From NCBI GenBank assembly GCA_012934845.2, contig WNNJ02002729.1:28286-92285 (forward strand): DNA of 64,000 nt. The letters run 5' to 3'. A program made the translations under genes and the position numbers. This document shows, piece by piece, positions 32,815-43,873 of the stretch. The notes beneath the pieces were generated by a model. That model was not told the DNA's origin and searched no databases. It saw only the letters and a list, made by a program, of their open reading frames with translations. The DNA comes from Pomphorhynchus laevis (Eukaryota > Acanthocephala > Palaeacanthocephala > Echinorhynchida > Pomphorhynchidae). Position 1 is the stretch's first letter. Each line of letters begins with the position of its first letter.

Positions 32815-35800
32815 AAAATAAGGAAATGCGACACGAAACATTGCCTGATCCATTTGTAGTATTCTTTTAAAAGTACTAAGTGATCTGCATCCAACGGTGT
32901 CTACATCAAGGTTGTTCCAAAGCTCAACAATTCTTCTATCAAATTGCATCGCGCCCAATTTCTGTACCATGCTTATTCGAGTAGTTAAAGAATGACCTCG
33001 AAGAACATTTGAAGCACGTAGTTGAACCCTACTCCGAAGAGGGTGATGGGAACGTTGGAATAAATGTCAAACCAGGCACATATTCATGTACCGACGGGTC
33101 CATGTGATGGTCTTAAGTCCTAGTGATATCATACTGTCTTCATAAGGCAGCGACGCCAACGGTGATGCTGGTTTTGTTGCCCTGCCAAGTACCCTCTCTG
33201 ATTTTTTATGTTCATACACAGTACGTGGGTATACAACCAAAGCGGAATATAAAAGTCTACTCAATACATGTGCTAAAATCAGAGGCCGCAGAGAAGTCGG
33301 ATCAAAGCGAACAAGCGCGCGTCGAATCATACCTATTATTTTATTGGAGTTGGCACAAGCTTGCTCAGTGTGCTTTTTGGTTGCTAAATTAGAAGTAACC
33401 CACATTCCTAAATCTTTGTAACTATCGACACTTTTAACGAGACAGCCCTTGTATTTGTAACAAACAAATGTTAGTTGCTTGAGAACATTACCAATGATAC
33501 GCATGTGTTTGCATTTCGAAACATTTATCATAAGCTTGTTAGACGCCGTCCACAACTCCACATTATCTATGTCAGTTTGTAAATTATCAACATCCTCACA
33601 TAAATGAATGGGTTGCTATATTTTTAAATCATCTTAATAAAAATCAACATTTATCTATCTTCATCAAATCTGTACCCTTTCTTCCAATCTGATTTCCGCT
33701 CTAATCACTTTACAGAAATCGCCTGCATAAAAGTTTACAACGACCTACTCATGTCTCGTAACAAGGCTCTATACAGTGTTCTCATCTCCCTTGACCTCTC
33801 ATCCGTCTTCGACATCGTCGACCACTCCATCTTTTTTTCTCGCCTTCGTTCTGATTACGGCTTTTCTTCGTTCTCCGGAGAATGGTTTGCATCATATCTA
33901 TCCGACCGTTCTTTTCGTGTAAGTTCAAAATCATCATCCTCTCCTCCCATCCCTAATTTCTGCGGGGTCCTACAAGGTTCAGTCATAGGACCCCTGCTTT
34001 TCTCTCTTCTACCCGGCGATCTCTCTTTGTTTATCAAACCTTAATCCTTTAACGTCATGCAAAACGACGATGACATCCTCATATCATACACCCGCCTATC
34101 ACATACACGATATCGGCATTTTTGCCTCGAACTGTCTTTCTTCTATCTACAAACGTTTCTCCATCTTCGTCTCGCTCTAAACCCAGACAAGTCTAAAATT
34201 ATGTGGATTCTCCCCCGTCAACCTAACATATATCCTCCACCTGTATATTTTGCATCATCAATCATCCCCGTAGTCTACAATCTCACTTTCTTAGGATTCT
34301 ATTTCGATGATCACCTTTCCCTTAAACCCTGCGTCCACGACAAGATCTGCTCGTCTTACATAATTCTCCGTTACATCCGCCGTATCCGCCCCTTATCGAC
34401 TTTTGTTCCTGTATGTATCTTCTTTTATCGCTTTTCTGTCCTAAAATCGATTACTGCCTCAGCCTTTTCATCAATTCTACAAAATTCATCATCTTACTCC
34501 TACAATGCATCATCAACTCCGTCGTTCGAGTGGTAATACGTCTTCGTCGCTTTGACCACACATCTAAATACCTTGTTTAACTCTCTTGGCCTACCATCCA
34601 AATCTCATACAACTCCGCATTCTTCTCAAAACTTTTCATCTCATCGTTGTCCGCTCCCCATCGTTCATTCACTTCCCTTTCTTAGATGACACTCGCCCAC
34701 CTCTATAACTGCGTTCCCGTAATTTTCTCTTACGTTTCGTTTCCAATTACTCTAACAAGTACGGTATCCGATCCTTCCTCGTCGCCGCCCCCACTCGCAT
34801 GAAATCAGATCCCACTCGTCGTCCGCCGCACTCCCTCTTTTATTGCATTCAAATGCCGCCTCCGTACCCACCTCCTCGAAACATGATTTAATTTTTTAAA
34901 ATTTTTGTTGTTGTGTGGTCATGTAAGCGTGCCCCGGCACGCATTTGTCACGTAAAAATAAATCGTTTTTTAAACATGATCGAGAGCAAATGCATCCAGG
35001 CAAATCGTGAACATAAATGATGAATAAAAGCGGACCCAAAACTGAACCTTGAGGCACTCCAAGATTACATTCTCTAGGCACAGATAATGACATATCTACA
35101 AGTACTCGAAAGCAATGTTCACGAAGAAATTATCTAATCCAATCAATAAGTATGTTTATGAGTCCAGTATTGACAAGTTTCTGAAGAAGTTGACCATGGT
35201 CTACTCTATTAAAAGCTTTTGAAAAGTCTAAGAATATAATGTCTGCATCGGTAGAGTGTGCCTTATTCGCTGTCCAATCAAAATTAGCATCAAGCAAATT
35301 TGAAACAGTTGAACAACCCTCTCGAAATCCATGCTGATTAGGGACTAAAAAATTTTCTACATGAAAAACTCAACTATGTAGCGATGTACAAACATCTCCA
35401 GCACTCTACAGCAAATGCAGGTAATGCTTACAGGCCTATCATTATTGACGAAAGATCGATCTTCCTTCTTGAAGTAGGGAAAAACAATTGTCTGCTTCCA
35501 CACATTAGAAAGAGATCTTTTTAAAATTGACTGGCGAAAAATTGCACAGAGAGGAACGCAAATTGAGCTAATATGCGCAGATAAACAGAAGTCACAATCT
35601 CTTAAATTATTTGCTTTTAGACGGCGTAATTCGGAATAGACTTTAGCTGGCATTATCAAATTGTCAAGGTCCAACTCAAGACACGTGTCAGAGTAAGTGT
35701 TCAGCACACTAGATTCCATACAAAAAGTTTCATGTTCATTTGCGGGCTCTACTGAAGTGCAATAGTATGCCGCAAACTCTTCAGCTAGGTCATTCGCAGA

Positions 35801-36095
35801 AATGTCATAGAAGTAGTGACAAATCGAAGAATCAACAGCTCTCCTACTTGATAGGTACTGAAAAAAGACCTTTAAATCGTATTTACACCGGTTAGCTAAT
35901 GCATTCTCAAATGCATACCGCTTCTTTCTCTTCAATGAATTGGATAAATTTCTCGCCTGCTTAAAAACATCAAAACTATATTCCCCGACTTTGTAGCGAT
36001 TGAAGATCAAATTACGAGTCCTCAATGTTGAACGTAACTCAGAATCGAACCAGGGAGAATATTTTCGACGTGTCTTGCGTCAAAGTGGAGAGAAT
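32815..36095 (-). mobile_element. Family 2 (jockey/CR1-like) LINE with a nested family 3 insertion
   Basis: Minus strand, from right to left: linker (KYSPWFDSELRSTLRTRNLIF, SFDVFKQARNLSNSLKRKKR), then RT with ELRRLKANNLRDCDFCLSA, WKQTIVFPYFKK, NNDRPVSITCICCRVLEMFV, GFREGCSTVSNLL, ADIIFLDFSKAFNRVDH, LGVPQGSVLGPLLFIIYVHDLPG to about 34975. It resumes at 33640 with DDLKI, QTDIDNVELWTASNKLMIN, SYKDLGMWVT, RVLGRATKP, LPYEDSMISLGLKT and the tail LQLRASNVLRG, FDRRIVELWNNLDVDTVGC. The RT is cut exactly between the palm and the (A)DD box by the plus-strand family 3 copy at 33645-34972. A few stops and frame changes are present, but the sequence is otherwise well preserved. Confidence 0.8.
33645..34972 (+). 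mobile_element. Family 3 (L2/CR1-type) LINE nested in the family 2 copy
   Basis: A 5'-truncated insertion that starts inside RT (NVYLSSSNLYPFFQSDFRSN) and runs to the family 3' end. Motifs: VLISLDLSSVFDIVDHSIFF, FCGVLQGSVIGPLLFSLLPGD, a catalytic box reading MQNDDDILIS in place of YADD, then LNPDKSKIMWI, LTFLGFYFDDHLSLKP and the C-terminal tail in broken frames. The 3' UTR has the hairpin GCGTGC-CCCG-GCACGC at about 34927-34942 and ends AATAAATCGTTTTTTAAA. It is younger than the family 2 element it interrupts. Confidence 0.8.
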
Positions 36096-36104
36096 AAAAC
36101 AAGC

Positions 36105-36245
36105 AGCGACCTTTATAGGTAGTCGACCTTTATAGGTAGTCGAAAGTATCGCGGAAGCTTACGAATATAGGTAGGAATTAAATTCGGTTAGACTCTCATT
36201 ACCAATTCGGGGGAATCGTTGGATAGCTGCCTGAAAGAAATCCAA
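36105..36245 (-). mobile_element. Family 1 LINE, copy D, 3' remnant beyond the Ty3/Gypsy insertion
   Basis: The reverse complement matches bases 44575-44720 of the plus-strand copy (RVAFFQAAIQRFPRIG, ENLTEFNSYLSSQ-type coding region), including the locally duplicated GGTCGCATTT/AGGTCGACC element. It continues copy D at 42460-40735 on the other side of the LTR element. Homology stops at about 36105 against the family 2 LINE. The 65 bases 36246-36310 before the LTR are of unknown origin. Confidence 0.7.
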
Positions 36246-36310
36246 GAAATTGGTTTTCCAGTTTTAACGATAACAGCACATGAGGTTTTTGTTGAATTGA
36301 CTATGTTATC

Positions 36311-36513
36311 TGTTGCATTTACGTTCATCACAATGCAAATAAAGATTTAAAGTTTTTACTTATTGTTCGCTACCAAAAAAAAACTGTCCACCTGCAAACT
36401 GAGTGTAACATATATAGAAATAAATCAAAGCGTTACGGCAACATAGTGTTAGTGAACAATCAATAGAGTTTTACCGACAGTGTATGAATTAGATGCACTG
36501 CCACTACGTAGCA
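36311..36513 (-). repeat. LTR of the Ty3/Gypsy element (3' LTR)
   Basis: About 203 bases, TG...CA ends, matching the other LTR at 40521-40719 with about 15 differences by eye. A purine-rich GAAGAGGAA lies directly upstream on the minus strand, as expected of a polypurine tract. Confidence 0.85.
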
Positions 36514-39500
36514 TTCCTCTTCACCATCAATTACTTAAACGATCTTAGGTTACCACATTCCAGCCGTATCGGACAGGTACTCTCTTTGTACGTGTAGATC
36601 GTCGCAAAGTTTGTTGCTCTTCGTTGATCATCGTATCCGGTTCTTGCAATTGATTTGACACATTTTTGGTCGGTTCATTCTGATGAACACTAGATCTGTC
36701 GGTCGAACTATCAGGTTGAACTAAACTTTGACCACCAACTTCCTTGCTAACGATATTCGGTCGATCAGTTTCACTCTCGTATTGAACTGACTCTTTATTC
36801 ACATCAACATTGATATTCTTGTCAAATCCGCGTATAGCGTCAGCGTGTACTTTGTGATTCTTGCCATTTCCATTAATTACGTATGATGTCCACCCACTAC
36901 GGTCGATTATATGTCCTCGTGACCATGGTTTGGTGTTGTTTTTCGATACCATACTTTTTCGTCGAACTCGAACGGTTGAGGTTTACTTTTCTTATCAAAA
37001 TAACGCTTGCTATTTTCTTGATAGTGGTGAATTGTCGATTATGGTGTAGGCTTTATCCGATCCAATAGTGTCTGTAACCTATATCCTTTTAACATTTCCG
37101 ACGGCGGTTTACTGGTAGCACTATGAGGGGTATTACGATATGACAACAAAAACTGCTGCAGTCGCTTTGGACGCTCACTAACACCATAAGGTCGCAATAC
37201 CCTATTTTTGAGAACTTGAACAAACCTTTCTGCTAGACCGTTTGACCTTGGATGATATGGTCTCACTCTTAAATGCTTGATTCCATTCATCTCTAGAAAT
37301 GTGTTGAATGCATATGATTGAAATGGTGGACCATTGTCAGACACCAACTCTTTTGGAACCCCATGCCGATCAAATATTTCGCGCAATACCATAATTGCCG
37401 AGTTAGCATTGGTAGATGATATCTTAAACACCTCTGGTCCACTTAGTTAACGCGCAAACAATAACTATATAGTATTCCGAATTGCTCGGTCCTGCGAAGT
37501 CAACATGTATTCTTGTCCAAGGCTGTAAAGGAATGGACCAGTTATGCAAGGGATGACTTGGTTCGTTTGACAATATTCACATTGTTGTATATAATTCTCA
37601 ATGTCTGAGTCAATTTTAGGCCACCAAACATAAAAACGAGACAGCGCCTTCATCAATACGATACCCGGATGACCGCATGCAAAACTCTCAGCACGTCTTT
37701 CCGCAACGTTGATGGAACTACTACTCTTGCTCCGAGTGGAACAATGTCACCCTCGGTTGATAACTCTGACCGTCGACAACTGTAAGGCTGCATTAATTCA
37801 TCAATTTTGTAAGGTCAGTTCGTTTTTAAATATCCTCAACTTTACTTAATATATGGTCTTGTCTAGTTGCCTCTCTCAGCGCCAATTCAGTTAGCATAGA
37901 TGCACCTTTAAAATGATGGTTATCCACTAATAAATTTATATGGGGTGATGAAATTCTACTTGTATCGACTTCAGTATTGGATAAAAATCGCGATAATACA
38001 TCAGCCATTACATTTTCTTTTCCAGAAACAAATTCTAATTCATAATCATGTTCACCCAATAGCAATGCCCATCTTACCAGACGTTGATTAGTGACTTTAG
38101 GTAAGTTACGATGATGACCAAAAATATACTTTAGTGGCTTGTGATCACTCAGTAAGACAAACGTTCGTCCGAGTAAATAATAACGAAATTTGGAAATACC
38201 AAATATCAAGACCAATGCTTCACAATCAATTTGTGAGTAATTTTTCTCTGCAACTTGAAGCTTTCTGGATGCATATGCTATCGGCATAAAGCGATTATCA
38301 TTTGTAGCCTGTAAGAGAACAGCCCCCAGTCCATTCTGGCATGCATCACAGTACAATTTTAACTTACTTGCCATCATACGGAACCAATACCTCCGGACGA
38401 AGCATACATTGCTTGACATAATCAAACTGCTTCTGATGTTCCGCTTTCCATTTCCACTTGATTCTACTTGAGGTCAATTCGTACAATCCAGAACAATGGC
38501 AACGTATGTAAGGAATAAAGCGCTGTAAAAATCCAACTGTACCAACAAAAACACGAAGTTCTTTTTGACTATTCGGCCAGGGGATATCCTGAATTGCTTT
38601 AACCTTTTCATTGTTGGCTCGAATGCATATACCTCTGAAATACAAGGGGTGCTACAGACAAGCCGAATGGAAGACTGCGATAACGGTAAAAGCTAAACTG
38701 AGTTGAAATGTTAAGATATATCCTGGAATCCTTATCAACGTGCATTTGTGCGTATGCATCCTTCAAATCGAGTATTGTATAGGAAGTACCACCAGATTTT
38801 TTACTCAACAATTCCTCAAATGTCGGCAACTCATAAGTATCACATCTTAAGAATGGATTTACTGTCGCTTTAAAATCCGCACACATTCTCAATGAATTGT
38901 CTTTTTTCGGAACTAAAACCATAGGACTAGCCCATTCAATAAATTCACGTCCCAAATCTACAGCCTCAATTGCTTTATTATCGACTAATCTCAAAATCTC
39001 GTTCTTTAACTTGTCTTTAAGAGGCAGTGGTACTCGACTAGCAGTACACATTTTGGAATTGCATTCGGCTAAGTTTTAATTTTATTACATAACCCTTTAC
39101 ACTCCCAAGATCGTTACTAAATACATCTTTCATCAGATTTAATATCTGACTTAATCTTTCAGACGATTCTAATTGATTTACAGAAATATTACGATTGATC
39201 TGTACTTGTGGTGGCCAAGGTATTTCGAACGCTTTAATCCAAGGCTGACCACATAAGTTTTTCTCTGATCCGGAAATCACCTCTGCATGCAAACACTTTT
39301 CGACCCCATTTAAATTCGCCCTGAGCAGACATCGACCCGAGCTTTTTAATTTCGAACCGCCATAACTGCGAAGCCATCGGCCTTCACTTAATTGTGGCGC
39401 ACCAATTGCCGACCAGAGTTCACTTGATATAGTCGTGACCATGGCACCAGTACCATACTCCATCAATGCTGGAATTTCATTTAAGGTCACTTTTACGACT

Positions 39501-40520
39501 GGTAGAAAATCACGACCATTCTGGCTAACATTGCAAATCTGTAAATTGGCTAATTCTTCTTCCTCAGAACGTTCGCTACTGTATAATACCACTTGGTTGA
39601 CAGCATCTCTGCGATGTTTGCAGCATCGGCGAATATGCCCCATTTTCCCACAGTTGTAGCATTTGACGTTTGTTGCCCAGCATTGTTGTTCGTAGCTATG
39701 ATTGTAGCCATTACAACGAGGACACCGTGGCCTCATATTCTTATCTACATTCGATTGATACTGTGTATCCCTTTTACGAATAACCTTTACTTTGTTGACA
39801 TTGCCAATTTATTCGTCAAGCGTTTGATTTGCATTTGTCGTTAATATGTTTTTGGTACGTTGGGTCATTTCCCAATTTGTCGCGATTCGAATTACTTCAT
39901 TGAGTGAAGGATTTTCTAACGGAAGTGCAGCTGTTATAATTTCTTCAACCGGCGTAAATGCGACAATCAAATCTCGAAGTCTATCGTTGATTGCTTGATG
40001 AGCATTTATAATTGAGACGTCGTAAAAAGCACACCGGCTTGCCAAACCTCTCGCCTCTGACATCCAATCTTTACGAGACTGGTTCGATTTGTGTCTGCAT
40101 TGAGAAAATGTGAACCGAGCAGCAACAACACGACAAGGTTTTTGAAAATGTCCATCCAAACACTTCATGATAGCATCAAATGTAATTTCTTCTTGCTCGT
40201 GTGTTGGTAATAACTGACCAATTATGCGAAAAAATACATCTACCGCAACATGACAGCAGAAATTGTTTCTGACGCTCGCTCGATGTCACCCCAAACATCT
40301 TAAGATAATTCTGCAACTGTATTGAATAATCTTGCCACGAATCATCATTGGAATCAAATGGCTGAAACAAGGGAATACTGCGGTGAACATCCTGGCTATT
40401 ATTCGTTTGAAGATTAGCAACAACTTGACTTAGCATTCGCTGTTGTTCTAATACCAATTGCAGCATGTCATGAGGTAGTAATATTTCTTGTTTCTCGTTC
40501 ATCTCACCCTCGTCACCATT

Positions 40521-40719
40521 TGTTGCATTTGCGTTCATCACAATACAAATAAAAATTTAATGTTTTTACTTGTTCGCTACAAAGAAAAACTGTCCACATG
40601 CAAACTGAGTGTAACATATATAGAAATAAATCAAAGCGTTACCGCGACATAGTGTTAGTGAACAATCAGTAGAGTTTTACCAACAGTGTATGAATTCGAT
40701 GCACTGTCACTACGTAACA
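40521..40719 (-). repeat. LTR of the Ty3/Gypsy element (5' LTR)
   Basis: About 199 bases, TG...CA ends, partner of 36311-36513. Confidence 0.85.
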
Positions 40720-40734
40720 ATAGGATCAAAGTGG

Positions 40735-42460
40735 AATCTTCCTCAAAGCAGCGTATCCTCTTCTATCTGCCTACGAATCAAGTCATGAAAGGTGGACAGA
40801 TGTTATCGCGACTGCTCTGTACAGTGGGGTTTCAACAACCACCTCTCATGGAGCAGTAATAAGTCGAGAAGTGAATTCGTTGGTGTGCAATGAAAGCTAG
40901 GGGACGGTAGTTTACGAATAAGATAACCGTTCCTGGCTCTGCGGAGTGCTGCATTAATCCAACGACCAGTTCTGTCGTTAAAGTCACCTAGTACCATGTC
41001 ATAACCGCTATCTATAATCCTATCCAGGAGGTCACGGTTCTGGTGAATCTCACTTAGACGGATGTAGACATTGGCTAGACTGAGGCGTTTACCGTTCTTA
41101 CTTAGTGAAACTACTAAACGAGAAAGGGCTGGACAAGAAGAGTTGTGTAGAAGGGACGATATTAAGGAACATTTAACTAGGGTTAGAAGCCCTTGAAATG
41201 GAGAGGAGTGAGGTGGGGTTATGTGCGGAGTATAGTGGGAACAAATGCACTTAGGTATGAATCGAGTAATGTCCTGGAGAAAACGGATAGACCGCGTCTC
41301 CTAAAGGACTTTAACATCTGCATCTCTACCAGATAGAAGTCTAAGGGCAGAAGCTCCTCCCGAATTCCGCTGAAGGAAATTCAGTGAAAAAAGCTCACGA
41401 GTACTCTAAATTGTGATAGGTCAGCTGGATGATATTGCCTCATCCCTAGACAGAACTAGTGGCGGAAAGGTTGTTCTTCCCGCCACCAACTCCGTTCTGG
41501 GCGAGCACTTGCCCACAGGTAGTGTCTTCATCTCCCATTGATGCGCCTATTTTGCCCTTTAACATTTTTCCAATCTTTATTGGAGAACGGCGTGGGCGGA
41601 GGCCCCCTCTTTTTCGTTTCTAGAACTGCAAGTTGTTTCGGTATTTCAGGACGAGTATAAAGACCGCAGTCAGGGCGGCTACCATATCCTTAACCCTCTT
41701 GATGGCAGATTGTATCTTAGTATCGGTGATACGAAGGATGTTAATGTCTGAAATTCTAGAGGCAGTGTCGGAATATGATTCAACTTTTTTAGCGTGCACC
41801 TGTCTGGCGAACGTGTTTCTATATTCTTTGAACCGAGTGCATTTTCGCGACCATGCCGGATGGCTCCCACCACAATTAGAACATAAGGTGGGAGCCACGC
41901 ATTTATCTTTAGATACCAGGCTATGACAAGAGGCAAGACCACAGACGCCATAAGTTTTCGTGCGAGAACAGTTAGAGGCTCAGTGCCCCCATCCATGGCA
42001 CTGGTTGCAATGCGGGTATGTTAGGTCTTCCGAATTCAGGATAGAGAAGCACAAGTTATACCCTAGAAAGAGGTTGAAATTCGATGTAGTTAAAATTTAT
42101 GCTTGCTCAATCGGGCCAGAACAAAATCCGATTGGAAGGAGAAATTCACTTTTCTCTGTTACTGATCTAAAATTAGTAACTTTAAAGACTGACTTCAAAG
42201 CATCTATATCTTTCTCTTCTAACTCTGGGGGAAGGTTAGTGATATTAAATTGAATCAAGAATGGGTTTGAAATAAATGTCACCCATTTGTTTTAGATTTA
42301 ATTCAAATAATGTCATGTATTCCTTTACTATATCGGCAGTGAAGAAAGAGATCTTATCTCTGACTCATATAACTTAACAGAATTAAACAGTATTCTATTG
42401 GTGTACTTGTCAGCAAACCGTCTGATAAAAACTTTGAATAGATTATGCTTTTCTAATTTT
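40735..42460 (-). mobile_element. Family 1 LINE, copy D: ORF1 and endonuclease
   Basis: Minus-strand traces: LFKVFIRRFADKYTN...LFNSVKLYES (ORF1 N-terminal half, 42450-42350), LIQFNITNLPPELEEKDIDAL (42270-42200), CCHC knuckle region with PTLCSNCGGSHPAWSRKC (41900-41850), then the endonuclease with traces of PLSRGLLTLVKC, NVYIRLSEIHQNRDLLD, VLGDFNDRTGRWINAALRRARNGYL (40985-40915) and LLDLLLLHERWLLKP, ending at about 40735 with the segment that precedes the LTR element. Frames change several times. It differs from copy C in ORF1, so it is a separate subfamily. Its 5' end lies head-to-head with copy C. Confidence 0.8.
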
Positions 42461-42606
42461 TGCTTGAAAAATTGATATCGTTTGATCCTCCGAAACTAAC
42501 TTTACTGCACATTTTCGATAATCACGAAATTATCACTTGCATGTGGTCATTATTTGTTTACAAAGTATCGTTCATACAATACGCGTGTTTTGATTGTATT
42601 AAAAAA

Positions 42607-43731
42607 ATGAATGCTAAAACGCTATCGGAGCTTCAAAGCTCTACAACTTTTGGTGATTTTACAATGAAATATGGTAGTAATGAACGATCTGGTTCAATTC
42701 TTTCGTCTACTGGAGACAATTCTAATCAGGTTAGTGATGTTTCGTGTTTATTAAATGCAGATAAGGGGCTGCTACCCCCGATTCCAAAATTAGCTAACCT
42801 GTGCATCATCAATTCAAAAAAAACCAATAGAGAAACACAATCTCTTCTCAACCTTTTTGCGAAAGTTTGTATCAATTCATCCAAACAGGGTGCTGTTCAA
42901 TTCAGTGAAGATTTTGGACAATACTGTAAGAGTTTCCTTCCCGAATGCCTCTTTATTAAAGGAATACAAAGATTATTTTGACAAGCACCTTTTGGACTCT
43001 GGTTCCATAACGTTGAAACCCCTTCAGTGCTCAGTTAAAATATCTAATTTTCCATTGTTTCTAACAGAAGAAGATTTGATAACTCTGAAAAAATTGTATG
43101 GCCTCCAATCAGTGAGGCAAGTCCTAGGTAAGGGGGCGACCCCCTCCCAGTGGCTTTTGCAAATACAGATCTTGATTCCGGTCTGCTTCTTTCTAAATCG
43201 TCAGCGAATCCTTTCCTAGGTTTTAACTTAGGATTCACTCTAATTGACGAAGACCGACTCACATTCCCACACTGTAACAAGTGCCATGCCTGGGGCCACT
43301 GGTACTCTACATGCAGCAAGGCCTTGGTATGCGGTGTTTGTGGTGCTGGGGATTGTCAGTATGCTTTAAAAGGGGAAAGATGTCAGGCCTCCTCCTCTTG
43401 CGCTAATTGTGGAGGGGAACATCCGGCCTGGTCAAGGCGCTGCAGAATATTTAAAGAATATAAACAACTGTTTGTTAAGCCTAGAACCCCGATCAACTAC
43501 GCCTCTGCTGCTGGTTCATCAGCCGACCGGATGTCAAACGCTGACATCATTCAACTTCTTGATAACCAGAAACGAGTAATTTTTTCGCAATTTCAAACAA
43601 TGATTGGACCTCTGCTATCCTCTTTTGTAGGGACAACAGCTGCCCCCATGCCTAACGAGCTTAAAACCCCCCACTCCAAGAAGAGGGGGGCTTCGGCCAG
43701 AACAGTCCCACCCCCAAGGTGGGGAAGATGA
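42607..43731 (+). CDS. Family 1 LINE ORF1 (gag-like CCHC protein, frameshifted)
   Basis: Starts at ATG 42607 (MNAKTLSELQSS), giving a Ser-rich N-terminus, KGLLPPIPKLANLCII, TQSLLNLFAKVC, then, after frame changes near 42900-43000 and 43140-43160, VKISNFPLFLTEEDLITLKK (an RNA-binding fold), FGFNLGFTLIDE and the knuckles FPHCNKCHAWGHWYSTC, VCGVCGAGDC and CANCGGEHPAWSRRC. Three Cys/His knuckles of this spacing are typical of jockey/I-group ORF1, which binds the element RNA in the RNP. The last part (43150-43731) is one open frame ending at TGA 43729-43731. It is defective through frame changes. Confidence 0.7.
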
Positions 43732-43873
43732 TCAAGGATAAGAAGGCTTCTCTGGGAAATGAAGATATTGCCCTGGGGGGTACGACCCGCGACGGGGCTA
43801 GTGGCAGTGGGGGTAACCCTCCTGCACCTAGCTCTGTCTAGGTTGGCATCCCCCTTCCAACTAATTTAGCCCA

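Larger units (their letters stand above)
36311..40719 (-). mobile_element. Ty3/Gypsy LTR retrotransposon (broken fossil)
   Basis: An LTR retrotransposon on the minus strand, about 4.4 kb, inserted into a family 1 LINE. Parts in transcription order: 5' LTR (40521-40719), a primer-binding-site-like TGGTGAC just inside it, a gag region (about 40541-39809), CCHC knuckle plus protease (39736-39038), reverse transcriptase with LDLKDAYAQMHV and LPFGLSVAPLVF (39051-38608), RNase H (38425-37826), integrase with the HHCC region and core (about 37700-37039), a C-terminal tail (36952-36545), and the 3' LTR (36311-36513). Gene order RT-RH-IN places it in Ty3/Gypsy. I see no envelope gene. It is broken by several interruptions across gag and pol. 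The LTRs differ by roughly 7%, so it is moderately old. No clear target duplication was found. Confidence 0.9.
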
